A stretch of DNA of 40,504 nucleotides from Lachnospiraceae bacterium (GCA_017619975.1 JAFZRH010000021.1:1-40504), one strand, 5' to 3'; shown: positions 1 to 7,594, counted from the first letter of the stretch. The notes: generated by a model from the letters alone, not told the origin. Made by a program: numbers and translations.

Positions 1-1846
1 CGGGGACCGGCTCTCCGCCCGCTTCAAAAACCGCCCCGTGATTCAGGGATCTGTCCGCCGGCGTACTGTCCGTTTTCCAGTTCAGCGGATTGACGGACAG
101 GGCTTTCATGCCGGCCGGAATGATGATCGTTTCCTGCACGTTTCCGTCTTCGCAGTCAAAACAGATGACCGTTCCGGTGTCTGTTTCGCCGAAGGCAGGC
201 ACGATCTGGGGATATTCCGCAGTCATTTCTTCCGTGACCATCCAGCCGATGGAATAGACCGCGATCAGCTGCTCGCGCAGAGCTTTCGCTTCGGCGCTGT
301 CGCCGCCGAAGTATTCCTTCATGAGTTCCAGACACATCTCGCCGCCCTGGGAGAAGCCGGCCAGGATGATTCCCCGTCCGTTGTTCTCATGGTCCAGATA
401 CCAGCGGAAAGCCGCGGAAACGTCGGCATAGGCGATTTCTTTAGCCTTTTCACGCTCCGCCTCCGGCAGTGTATAAGCGTTGATGGACATCTGCCGGTAG
501 TAAGGAGAAAACAGCCGCCCCGTTTCCTCGAAGATCCCCCGTTCCAGATCAAGCGCATAGATAAATTTACCCTTGATCTTGTCATTTAAGTCAAAGGTGT
601 TCGTTTCACTTTTGGTATCCACCGTCGGGCAGATCAGGAACACATCGACGTCCCTATCTTCGCCAGGCTCAAAATAGGCCCAGTTTTCAGCCGCACTGTA
701 ATCCAGCGTCTCCTGCTTCGGTGTCTCCTCCACCGGAATCTGTACGTCGGCAGGGACGTACTGTTCGGCGGCCGTGGTGACTCCGTCCGGATAGATTTTG
801 GCAAAATCGCTTTTCATGGAGATCGGGATAAAGCCCATGGCAATATAATCCGCCGATTTTGCCGCCCAGTCCTGTTTGCCCCATTCGCGTTCCTTGTCGT
901 CGGCGACAACCATATATGCCTGCGCTTTATAGGGATTTCTGGCATCGATGGTATAGTTCATCATGCTGGTATCGCTGCCGCTGTTGCCGAAAGCAAGCAC
1001 CGGCCGCTTGCCGATCTCACGCTCCACGTAGATCGACTTGTTGGCGTTCAGGTTCTTCTGTATAAAACCGCCCGTCAGGACGAGCTCGTCGCCGTTCTCA
1101 TATTTGAAATTCATGTTGGACGGCTCGTCCTCGCAGCCTTTCTGCTTTACTTCAAAGTCGGTGCCGATCACGTGCTCCGGTTCGACATAGTCTTTGATCG
1201 GAGAATTTGCCACGATAGCCCGGGTGGTCGTGCGCTCCGTGCCGCTGATGACCCAGATCTCGAAACCGTTGTCATAGAGGTATTTCACGAGCTCCGCCAT
1301 CGGCAGATAGAAACCGTCGATATAGCGCATGTTGTTAAAGCTCGCCGTCTTCTTTTGCCCGAACTGAACGGCGTAATTGTAAAACTCTTCCACAGTCATG
1401 CCCGCGTAGGCTTTTGCGAAATTTCTCGCCAGCGTTTCGTCGGCGACGTACCCGGGTTTGATCGACGCGGCAACCGCTTTGAGTTCATCCGAAACACGCT
1501 CCGGGTGGTCGCGGAGGCAGTATTCGATGAACATCATCGTATCGTAATAGGTATAAAAGGTCTCGCAGGTCAGCGTACCGTCCATGTCGAACACAGCGAT
1601 GCGGTCACAGACGGGGATAAAGTCGGGTCCGCCCTCTTTGGTAACGGCGTTCACGTAGTCGATCAGGTTTTTCCTGGCGCCGTATCCTTCGTTCCAAAGC
1701 GAAAGCGCTTCGGTGCCGTCGGCAGCAGGCAAAGCTTTTTTGTATCCGACGCCCAAAGCGTAAAGAATGCAGACAGCCGCCAGCGCGCAGAGTGCGGCAA
1801 GTGCGATCGCACGCCAGATCTTCAGTCGTTTCGTTGTGTCCTCCAT
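1..1846 (-). CDS. Membrane-anchored HAD-family phosphatase fused to a DUF3089 alpha/beta hydrolase (3' end cut by window edge)
   Basis: The frame is open from an ATG at 1846 to the window edge, giving 615 residues without a stop; the C-terminus is missing. Residues 12-34 form one hydrophobic segment, a membrane anchor or uncleaved signal. A haloacid dehalogenase domain follows: motif I DMDGT with the nucleophile and acid-base aspartates D87 and D89, motif II Ser201 in VISG, a motif III lysine near K270 or K280, and motif IV GNSGSD ending at D292. From about residue 383 the sequence resembles the DUF3089 family of lysophospholipase-like hydrolases: YALDLERGIF, SPYYRQM, and the nucleophile elbow GFSQG with Ser499. 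The ATG has AAGGAAGGG upstream. It lies 71 bp after the MATE gene on the same strand. Both active-site sets seem intact. A phosphate ester or lipid-like substrate is plausible but inferred. Confidence 0.82.
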   Translation of the reverse strand, partial: MEDTTKRLKIWRAIALAALCALAAVCILYALGVGYKKALPAADGTEALSLWNEGYGARKNLIDYVNAVTKEGGPDFIPVCDRIAVFDMDGTLTCETFYTYYDTMMFIEYCLRDHPERVSDELKAVAASIKPGYVADETLARNFAKAYAGMTVEEFYNYAVQFGQKKTASFNNMRYIDGFYLPMAELVKYLYDNGFEIWVISGTERTTTRAIVANSPIKDYVEPEHVIGTDFEVKQKGCEDEPSNMNFKYENGDELVLTGGFIQKNLNANKSIYVEREIGKRPVLAFGNSGSDTSMMNYTIDARNPYKAQAYMVVADDKEREWGKQDWAAKSADYIAMGFIPISMKSDFAKIYPDGVTTAAEQYVPADVQIPVEETPKQETLDYSAAENWAYFEPGEDRDVDVFLICPTVDTKSETNTFDLNDKIKGKFIYALDLERGIFEETGRLFSPYYRQMSINAYTLPEAEREKAKEIAYADVSAAFRWYLDHENNGRGIILAGFSQGGEMCLELMKEYFGGDSAEAKALREQLIAVYSIGWMVTEEMTAEYPQIVPAFGETDTGTVICFDCEDGNVQETIIIPAGMKALSVNPLNWKTDSTPADRSLNHGAVFEAGGEPVP

Positions 1847-1917
1847 TTTATACCCTTCCTTTTCGTTTATATGGAATGCTTCGGCTCACGAACAAATCTG
1901 ATGCCGGCTGCTGCGCG

Positions 1918-3672
1918 TTACAGAACCAGCGTCAGGTTGTTCAGGCCAAGAGAATTGATATACGTTGCTTCTTTGGTCATGCCCATGACCATCCTGAGGC
2001 CGATGTGGGCCGCGGGATCGTCGGACTGATGCATCGCCAGATAGCTTGTGGGATCAAAGCGGATACAGTTGTCCCGTACGCGAATGACCCGGCGGTCCTC
2101 TTCCAGGACCAGACGGACGTCTATGTTGTGAGGGAGCTTATCCTTGGTGAAGCCGTGCTCGATGATATTGACGGTCACCTCTTCCACACAGAGCGCGATC
2201 AGCATGGCGGTCCGCTGATCAATGCCTCTTTCCCTTGAGAACGAACGGATCTGCCGGGAAGCATCTACCGCGTCCCGGACGGACTCGATCGTGCATTCGA
2301 AACAGCGTTCCGACGCCGCTCCGAAATCCGGATCCAGCATACTGTAGGCGTCCGCACTCAAAGAAAAACTCCTGTTATGCCGCCAGACCAGAGCCGAAAA
2401 GACCAGTACGGTCGCCGATTCTCCGCACACAAAGCCCAGCCAGATGCCGGTGACGCCCAGGAATCGGCTCAGCAGATACGCAAAAAGCGCAATCAATACA
2501 AAGTTCTGCAGCACAGAAATCAGCTCCGTCATGCGGATCCGGCTGATTCCCTGATAGTAATTCTTGTAGGCGGAGTTGATGGAGGAGGGAACCAGGGAAA
2601 ATGCCAGCAGCCGCAGGCCGGCGACCGCCAGCGTCCCGGTTTCGCTGCTGCCGCCCAGAAACAGGGCAATCAGCGGCTTCGCCGCGAGCAGGATAACAGC
2701 CGTCACGGCGATCCCGAGCAGGATCCCGTTTCGGCTCATGACCCGAACCAGTTCCCAAATAGAGCTCCGGTCCCGTTCCGTGTAGAAGATCGCGGCCAGC
2801 ATCATGGCCACGGCGCCGACGCCGGAGCCGAAGCAATAGCAAAGATTTCCCACCGTGGAGATCACCGAGTAGGCGGCGACGGCGTGCGTTCCTTCCACCG
2901 CCAGCAGCAGGCGGTTTAACAGAAAGACGAGCAGGACCGTGCAGATCTGATTGACCAGGATCGGCCCGCCGCTGGCAGCAAGCTTTCGGCAGAGGCTGAA
3001 ACGGAACAGGCCGGGACGCAGCCGGAACATGCAATCCTTCCGAAAGAAATACCCGGCTCCGATGCCAAAAGCGACATAGTAGCTCAGGGTAGAGGCAAGG
3101 CCCATGCCGAAGGTGCCGCCCCGGAAGACAAACACATTGAGCAGGTCCAGTACAATGTCCGTGACGGTCATGGCCGCAACCGCGGCAATCAGCCGGGTCC
3201 GGCTGCCGGAGATCTGCATGTACGGCACCATGATCTGGGCGCAAAGAAAGGCCGGCGCGCCGATGATAAATCCCGTGATATAGTCCTTCGTCAGGCCGTA
3301 TACCGGATTGTCCGAAGAGGGAGGCCCCGCGCCGAGCAGGCTTGTCAGCGGGCCGAGAAAAATAAAAACCAGGGCTACACCGATCACCGAGATCCCTGCT
3401 GCCAGCAGTACGGAAACCGTAAAGCAGGCGTCCGTGGCCTCCCGGTCGCCCGCGCCGACGGTCTTCCCGCATAGAATCTGCACACCGGTGGCGATCAGAC
3501 TGCCGATGGCCGCAAAAAGCAGAAGCAGCGGATTCGCCAGCCCATAGGCGCTCATGGCATCGACGCCTAAAAAGCGGCCGATCATGATGCTGTCGATCAG
3601 CATGCACAAGGTCACGGTCATGGCGGAAACGATCTGCGTCACCAGCATTTGACGAAAAAGCTTTTGAATCAT
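1918..3672 (-). CDS. MATE-family efflux transporter with C-terminal RsbW-like ATP-binding domain
   Basis: The product has 584 residues. Residues 1-435 are a multi-helix MATE (multidrug and toxin extrusion) transporter, with family-like stretches such as MLIDSIMIGRFLG near the N-terminus and repeated transmembrane segments; such proteins export cations or drugs using Na+ or H+ gradients. After a linker (about 436-455), residues 456-584 look like a GHKL ATPase of the RsbW/anti-sigma kinase type: N-box VEEVTVNIIEHGF (about 497-508), a G1-like DNCIRFDP (534-541) and a G2-like HIGLRMV (556-562). The usual DxGxGFD glycines are missing from the G1 box, as in some RsbW-like proteins. The gene begins 18 bp after the 94-residue gene; an AAGGAG overlaps that gene's stop. 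A soluble regulatory ATPase on a transporter suggests signalling or self-regulation, which is inference. Confidence 0.88.
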   Translation of the reverse strand: MIQKLFRQMLVTQIVSAMTVTLCMLIDSIMIGRFLGVDAMSAYGLANPLLLLFAAIGSLIATGVQILCGKTVGAGDREATDACFTVSVLLAAGISVIGVALVFIFLGPLTSLLGAGPPSSDNPVYGLTKDYITGFIIGAPAFLCAQIMVPYMQISGSRTRLIAAVAAMTVTDIVLDLLNVFVFRGGTFGMGLASTLSYYVAFGIGAGYFFRKDCMFRLRPGLFRFSLCRKLAASGGPILVNQICTVLLVFLLNRLLLAVEGTHAVAAYSVISTVGNLCYCFGSGVGAVAMMLAAIFYTERDRSSIWELVRVMSRNGILLGIAVTAVILLAAKPLIALFLGGSSETGTLAVAGLRLLAFSLVPSSINSAYKNYYQGISRIRMTELISVLQNFVLIALFAYLLSRFLGVTGIWLGFVCGESATVLVFSALVWRHNRSFSLSADAYSMLDPDFGAASERCFECTIESVRDAVDASRQIRSFSRERGIDQRTAMLIALCVEEVTVNIIEHGFTKDKLPHNIDVRLVLEEDRRVIRVRDNCIRFDPTSYLAMHQSDDPAAHIGLRMVMGMTKEATYINSLGLNNLTLVL

Positions 3673-3690
3673 TCTAAGCCGCCTGTCTCC

Positions 3691-3975
3691 TTACTGATCC
3701 GGAAAACCGTCCAAAGAACCGTGCTCTTCGATCCAGACGAACTTTTCCCAATCAAACTGATTCAGAAACGCTCTTGCCACGGCGTAATGGTGCGCATGCC
3801 CGGCGTCGCTGCTCATCGCTTTGTTGTAAACGTCTTCTCCGACACAGCTTTTGAAAAAGAGGAGGGATTCCTTCTTGAACTGAAAATCCGGTTTATAGAC
3901 GCCAAGAACACCGGTCCCGCCGATTGCCTCCGTCTGTCCCGGTTCCGGCGCTTTGGTTTTCTCCTGCAGCACCAC
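3691..3975 (-). CDS. Unknown 94-residue protein, GTG start
   Basis: I do not recognise this protein. The start is GTG at 3975, chosen because a clear AAGGAG lies 8 bases upstream; no ATG competes. The product is soluble, with no signal peptide or membrane segment. It is rich in aromatic and charged residues toward the C-terminus (FDWEKFVWIEEHGSLDGF) and has a His-rich AGHAHHYAVARAF stretch near residues 58-70. A single Cys sits near residue 44. It lies 46 bp downstream of the LURP-like gene and 18 bp upstream of the MATE gene on the same strand, so it is probably co-transcribed. The good ribosome site and placement support a real gene; no function can be assigned. Confidence 0.6.
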   Translation of the reverse strand: MVLQEKTKAPEPGQTEAIGGTGVLGVYKPDFQFKKESLLFFKSCVGEDVYNKAMSSDAGHAHHYAVARAFLNQFDWEKFVWIEEHGSLDGFPDQ

Positions 3976-4021
3976 TTCACTTTCTCCTTGTCAGATATTG
4001 ATCCGAGTCTTTGCGGAACGA

Positions 4022-4534
4022 TCAGTTATAAAACGTCTGTTCCGTTTTTGCGATCGCAAATGCGACCAGGAATACCAGATCCAGGTCTTTCTCTTCGCAG
4101 ACGACGTCGTAATACAGATCGACTGTCAGCAGCGATTTCCCTTTCGGCGAAGAATTCGCTATGGTCGCCAGAGGCTCTCCCTTAAAGGTCACGTCATAGC
4201 TCATGCCGAGCTTTTTCCCGGAAATACCCGAATTGATCCGAATGCCCAGATCATGCAGATAATCCCATATTTTCTGCCCGTCAAACTTGAAGGAGGAGCG
4301 TTTTGACAGGGCCGAGATCAGACCGCCTCCGCCCTGCTCCACAGTCACGGTCTTCCCGACCTTATGCTCTTCCGTTTTGTTCGTGATGTGGTTGACGAAT
4401 TCAAAAGGCGAAGCGCCCAGCAGGGAAAACTTTGTCATTTTCCCTTCGTAAACCGTTTTTCCGTTTTCGTCTTCCAGAACGAAAGACTGTTTGACCGTTT
4501 TCAGGACCGGCTTTAAGCGATAATTATTTGCCAT
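4022..4534 (-). CDS. Tubby C-terminal/LURP-one-like domain protein
   Basis: The product has 170 residues and no signal peptide. Alternating beta-type segments (YRLKPVLKTVKQSFVLEDENG, KTVYEGKMTKFS, DLYYDVVCEEKDLDLVFLV, AFAIAKTEQ) resemble the LURP-one-related/Tubby C-terminal beta-barrel fold found in many uncharacterised Bacillota proteins, which often have a hydrophobic C-terminal helix like the one seen here at about residues 150-165. Its start overlaps the last 11 bases of the DUF3592 gene, and AGGAGG lies just upstream inside that gene, so the two are translationally coupled. The fold assignment rests on pattern recognition, not a strong motif. The role may be membrane-associated or lipid-related, which is inference. 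Confidence 0.68.
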   Translation of the reverse strand: MANNYRLKPVLKTVKQSFVLEDENGKTVYEGKMTKFSLLGASPFEFVNHITNKTEEHKVGKTVTVEQGGGGLISALSKRSSFKFDGQKIWDYLHDLGIRINSGISGKKLGMSYDVTFKGEPLATIANSSPKGKSLLTVDLYYDVVCEEKDLDLVFLVAFAIAKTEQTFYN

Positions 4535-5003
4535 TTGCCCATTCCTCCTCCTGTGCTTTCATTTTCTTATATCGTTTGACCGCATTGACGGCACTGATGA
4601 TTCCGCCCGCCAGCATGGCGATTCCGCCGGCGACAAGGATGATCGGCATGATCATGCTCGTCGTCATGGTAACCTGCGACGGATCGGCAGGATTGTAATA
4701 GATCTTCATCTTATCGCCTACCGCATATTTTGACATGCCTTCCAGGTCTGTCTGATACTCTTTTCCGCCTACGCTGTACTTGATGCCGACGGTATACTTT
4801 GCTTCCTCGCGGTTGCCGTTCGCATCCGTATAGGCCTCCTGCTCCAGTTCCACCTTCGTAACCTCTGCCTCTGTCTTCAGGTAGTCCTGCTGCTTACTGG
4901 TGACTGATAAGAAAACGATACCGGCGACAATCAGGATGATGCCTCCGGGGATCAGAAATCTGGCCAGTCTTGACTCACGCAGGATCGTTATGATCTTATT
5001 CAT
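4524..5003 (-). CDS. DUF3592-type membrane protein
   Basis: The start is ATG at 5003, with GGAGGTG seven bases upstream. An in-frame ATG at 5030 lacks such a site and would add nine residues. The 159-residue product has two transmembrane helices, about 16-36 (IPGGIILIVAGIVFL) and about 118-140 (IMPIILVAGGIAMLAGG). They flank an extracytoplasmic beta-rich segment containing KYTVGIKYSVGGKEY and GDKMKIYYNPADPSQV, a pattern typical of DUF3592. The basic C-terminus (AVKRYKKMKAQ) fits a cytoplasmic tail. The function of the family is unknown. It is first in a minus-strand cluster with the LURP-like, 94-residue, MATE and HAD genes. A promoter is visible at 5036-5064. Confidence 0.8.
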   Translation of the reverse strand: MNKIITILRESRLARFLIPGGIILIVAGIVFLSVTSKQQDYLKTEAEVTKVELEQEAYTDANGNREEAKYTVGIKYSVGGKEYQTDLEGMSKYAVGDKMKIYYNPADPSQVTMTTSMIMPIILVAGGIAMLAGGIISAVNAVKRYKKMKAQEEEWANGK

Positions 5004-5035
5004 GAAAACACCTCCATTCAGGATTTTCATTTAAT

Positions 5036-5064
5036 TTATCAGGCGATGTCCAAAGGATGTCCAA
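5036..5064 (-). promoter_or_regulatory. Predicted sigma-A promoter of the DUF3592 cluster
   Basis: On the minus strand TTGGAC (5064-5059), a 17-base spacer and TGATAA (5041-5036) precede the DUF3592 gene by about 30 bases. The -35 hexamer lies in a perfect tandem 11-bp repeat, GATGTCCAAAG, at 5045-5055 and 5056-5066 on the plus strand. Confidence 0.5.
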
Positions 5065-5100
5065 AGAAAAACCGCTCTTTTCCCAAAGAAAAAAGCGGTT
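5065..5100 (-). terminator. Intrinsic terminator after the response-regulator gene
   Basis: Read on the minus strand, AACCGCT (5100-5094) pairs with AGCGGTT (5076-5070) around a short A/T-rich inner stem, followed by a T run from the A-rich plus strand at 5065-5069. It lies 30 bp past the regulator stop codon and just upstream of the DUF3592 promoter. Confidence 0.7.
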
Positions 5101-5129
5101 GGCAGGATTTATTTGATTTTGCGGCAGTC

Positions 5130-5933
5130 TCAGGCTTGACCGGCCGCCTTCCAGAACAGGATACTCTCTGTCATGCTGGCCCAGGAATAGGCGCTCATGT
5201 ATTCTCCGCGATACGAGTTGATCGCATCGCTGTCACCCGAATAGAAAAGGTACGCGTCACAGGTAAAGGCTTCCGGTCTGACGCGAAGGACTCCTTTATT
5301 CATCTCCATGATCTCCGATGCACCGCACTCCTTCAGCGTTTCCCGAAGAGAACGGATATAGACGTCAAGCTGCTTCTGCATCCCCCGGTCATACAGCTGA
5401 TCTTCCCATATGGCCGCGAAGAGTTCCGCCCGCGTGACACCGGTCCCCTGCTTATCCACCAGATAGGCCAGGATCTCTTTGCTCTTCGCCAGCCTGAAGC
5501 TGACCGGCTTCTCATCGACACAGACATCAAAATTCCCGAATGTCCGGATCCGTATATGGGCCGGCGCAGAACTGTGTAAGTCTTTGCACGCATAACGCAC
5601 CTCTGCCGCCAGTTGCTCCTGCGAAACCGGCTTGAGCAGATAACCCGACGGGTGGACAGACCAGGCGTCAAACGAATACTCCCGGTAGGCGGTCAGAAAG
5701 ATCACGATCATCCGGGGATAGATCTCTTTGATCCGTGCCGCCAGCGTGATCCCGTCGATCTCCGGCATGTTGATATCCAGCAGGGCAATATCCGCCGGGT
5801 GGCTGCGAAGCCAGTCCAAAGCGCTCTGCGCTTCTGTAAAGCCCTTTGCTTCACCGATCTCGGGAAGAAGCGCGCATTGGCTTAAAGTATACTCCACCGC
5901 AAGCGGCTCGTCATCCACGCAGATCGCTCTCAT
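5130..5933 (-). CDS. Response regulator with SARP-type winged-helix DNA-binding domain
   Basis: The product has 267 residues. Residues 1-120 form a CheY-like receiver: acidic pair D7/D8, phosphoacceptor D53 in LLDINMP, T81 and K101 in GYLLKP. From about residue 126 there is a winged-helix domain of the OmpR/SARP kind (IRTFGNFDVCVDEKPVSF, KSKEILAYLVDKQGTGVTR, LDVYIRSLRETLKECG). It is followed by the start of a bacterial transcriptional activation (BTAD)-like segment (YRGEYMSAYSWA) that is cut short compared with full SARP proteins. LytS-type kinases more often pair with LytTR regulators, so this output domain is less common. The ATG overlaps the kinase stop codon by four bases, so the two are translationally coupled. 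Its targets are unknown; the TGGCGTA array beyond the kinase gene is a candidate site. Confidence 0.9.
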   Translation of the reverse strand: MRAICVDDEPLAVEYTLSQCALLPEIGEAKGFTEAQSALDWLRSHPADIALLDINMPEIDGITLAARIKEIYPRMIVIFLTAYREYSFDAWSVHPSGYLLKPVSQEQLAAEVRYACKDLHSSAPAHIRIRTFGNFDVCVDEKPVSFRLAKSKEILAYLVDKQGTGVTRAELFAAIWEDQLYDRGMQKQLDVYIRSLRETLKECGASEIMEMNKGVLRVRPEAFTCDAYLFYSGDSDAINSYRGEYMSAYSWASMTESILFWKAAGQA

Positions 5934-7207
5934 ACCCGTTTTTCCTCTTCTTTCTCTGTCCCCGCAGAATCAGGGATCAGCAGCGTGATGCAGGTTCCTT
6001 TTCCGATCTCGCTTTCCAGGATCATCCTGCCGCCGCACATTTGCTCAATCCGCTCCTTCACGTTTCGGATGCCGATATGAGATTCTCCTGTGAGATCGAT
6101 GTTTTCCGCGTCAAATCCCACACCGTTATCCTGAACCGTGATCCGATGCTTTCCCGAATCACGAACGGCAGAAACGATCACCACCCCGTCCTTCCGGCTG
6201 CGCACGCCGTGGCGGATCGCGTTTTCCACCAGCGGCTGGACCGTCAGCGCAGGGATCCTGAAGTCATCCTCTTCGATCCGGTATTCCACCCGAACATTGG
6301 GGAAACGAAGCATTTCGATCTCCGCATACAGCCGGGTATGTTCCAGTTCCTTTGAGACCGGGACCAGATCGGTCTGACTTAAGGACTCCAGATTCTGCCG
6401 CAGATAGGCGCTGAAGTTTTCCAGCGTCCTGTCCGCTAACGGCGGATCTTTGGCATAGAGGGCCCGTATGGTATTGAGCGCATTGAACAGAAAATGCGGC
6501 TGGATCTGCGTCATCATGATCCGGATGCGCTGCGCCGCCATCAGATCCCGCTCATGCTCCCGCACGAATTGCAGATGCAGCCATATGTAATAGAACACGC
6601 TGCCGACGATGATGGCGACGGTCAGAAAGGCAATCGGCTGCTCTTCTTTCATGCTGATATCCAGCGCGACTGAGACGGCGATGAGCAGGGCCACAGAGAC
6701 CGGTATCAGCTGCTCCTGCTTTCGCGTCTCCCGGTAGCGGAGGATCGTCCGTACCAAAAGCTCAGCGAGCAGAATCCCGCTGATGATAAAGCAGGTGAAC
6801 CCCAACGGCCCGCGGAGGGAGACAAAATCCGTCTCCCGGATCTCAAAGCAGAGCTTTGTAAAAGGAGAGGTAAAATAGAGAACCGCGTTGATGCCCGCCA
6901 GCGTCCACCAGGGCCACTTTTTCGCATCCGGTCGGATGATAGTCAGAAACAGGATCAGGATCACCGGCCGAACGGAATAGCCGTAGGCAGACAGGAAATT
7001 TTTCAGCGCCAGGTTGGAGCGGCTGGCGAACAGCGCGTTTTCCCCCAGATTCTGGCCGATCAGACTGAGACTCAGCGCTATGATAATAAGCATGATCTGC
7101 CGCTGTCTTCGCTGGATATATGGGTCAATGATCACGGTACACCCCAACCCGAGCAGGAGAAACAGCGCCGGAAAGAGCACAGCCAGCGTACCAAGCCCTG
7201 TCATCAT
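5930..7207 (-). CDS. LytS/YehU-like membrane sensor histidine kinase
   Basis: The product has 425 residues. The first 215 hold about six to seven hydrophobic helices and no obvious extracellular sensor domain. The His_kinase domain has the phosphoacceptor H238 in TQIQPHFLFN. The ATPase domain has the N-box LVENAIRHG (N329), G1 box DNGVGFD (360-366) and a G2-like HIGIRNVKERIE. The family phosphorylates a partner response regulator, here encoded immediately downstream with a four-base overlap. Two consecutive ATG codons are available (7207 and 7204) after a good AAAGGAGG site. The promoter at 7259-7288 is strong. The signal sensed is not evident. Confidence 0.93.
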   Translation of the reverse strand: MMTGLGTLAVLFPALFLLLGLGCTVIIDPYIQRRQRQIMLIIIALSLSLIGQNLGENALFASRSNLALKNFLSAYGYSVRPVILILFLTIIRPDAKKWPWWTLAGINAVLYFTSPFTKLCFEIRETDFVSLRGPLGFTCFIISGILLAELLVRTILRYRETRKQEQLIPVSVALLIAVSVALDISMKEEQPIAFLTVAIIVGSVFYYIWLHLQFVREHERDLMAAQRIRIMMTQIQPHFLFNALNTIRALYAKDPPLADRTLENFSAYLRQNLESLSQTDLVPVSKELEHTRLYAEIEMLRFPNVRVEYRIEEDDFRIPALTVQPLVENAIRHGVRSRKDGVVIVSAVRDSGKHRITVQDNGVGFDAENIDLTGESHIGIRNVKERIEQMCGGRMILESEIGKGTCITLLIPDSAGTEKEEEKRV

Positions 7208-7258
7208 ACGAAGCTGTCCTCCTTTCTGCCTTGTGATTTAGCTGCTTTGCTTATGGCC

Positions 7259-7288
7259 ATAATATAAGCGATCGGATCCGGAAGTCAA
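7259..7288 (-). promoter_or_regulatory. Predicted sigma-A promoter of the kinase/regulator operon
   Basis: On the minus strand TTGACT (7288-7283) is followed by overlapping -10 candidates TATATT (7266-7261, 16-base spacer) and TATTAT (7264-7259, 18-base spacer). The start codon of the kinase is about 50 bases further on. Confidence 0.75.
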
Positions 7289-7423
7289 TGATATTTTCCT
7301 GATTCTTGAGCGATTCCGTTAAAAAACATACGCAGTATCAGCCATGGCCTTTTTTCTGCACTGCAGAGCGGAAAGAATGCCGACGATTTTCTCCGGGAAA
7401 ATCCAAATCCGAGAGAGAAACTA

Positions 7424-7452
7424 TTGAGAATGGCGTATCCGCATGATAGAAT
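7424..7452 (+). promoter_or_regulatory. Predicted sigma-A promoter toward ychF
   Basis: TTGAGA (7424-7429), a 17-base spacer and TAGAAT (7447-7452) point toward ychF. One copy of TGGCGTA (7431-7437) sits in the spacer, and four more lie in the would-be 5' leader. A perfect 7-bp inverted repeat, GATTTTC/GAAAATC, lies just upstream at 7385-7403. Confidence 0.6.
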
Positions 7453-7540
7453 AGGAACTGCAGTCAAAATATACGCCAGTCAGGCATTTTGCACTAAATG
7501 GCGTAACGAATGGCGTAAAAATGGCGTAAAAATGGCGTAA
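7431..7540. repeat. Array of six TGGCGTA motifs between the kinase/regulator operon and ychF
   Basis: TGGCGTA occurs at 7431-7437, inverted (TACGCCA) at 7472-7478, and then as four near-tandem copies starting at 7499, 7511, 7522 and 7533, i.e. at steps of 12, 11 and 11 bp. The last four share the longer core ATGGCGTAA. Seven-base direct repeats about one helical turn apart are the known target style of SARP activators, and a SARP-type regulator is encoded in the adjacent operon. The match is an inference. The unit also happens to spell Met-Ala-stop (ATG GCG TAA). Confidence 0.85.
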
Positions 7541-7594
7541 ATCGCCGAAGCAAATGTCAAAAAACCTTGAAAAACAAAGGAGATCTGAAAATAA

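Noticed and set aside
1172-2029. Long plus-strand open frames over the HAD-DUF3089 gene and elsewhere (also 9224-10798, 15175-17472, 22912-25257, 25258-26436).
   Set aside because: They are antisense to clear genes, have shadow-like composition and no ribosome sites.
7499-7540. A short CRISPR array.
   Set aside because: Units are 7-10 bp with 11-12 bp steps and no spacers; no cas genes are present.
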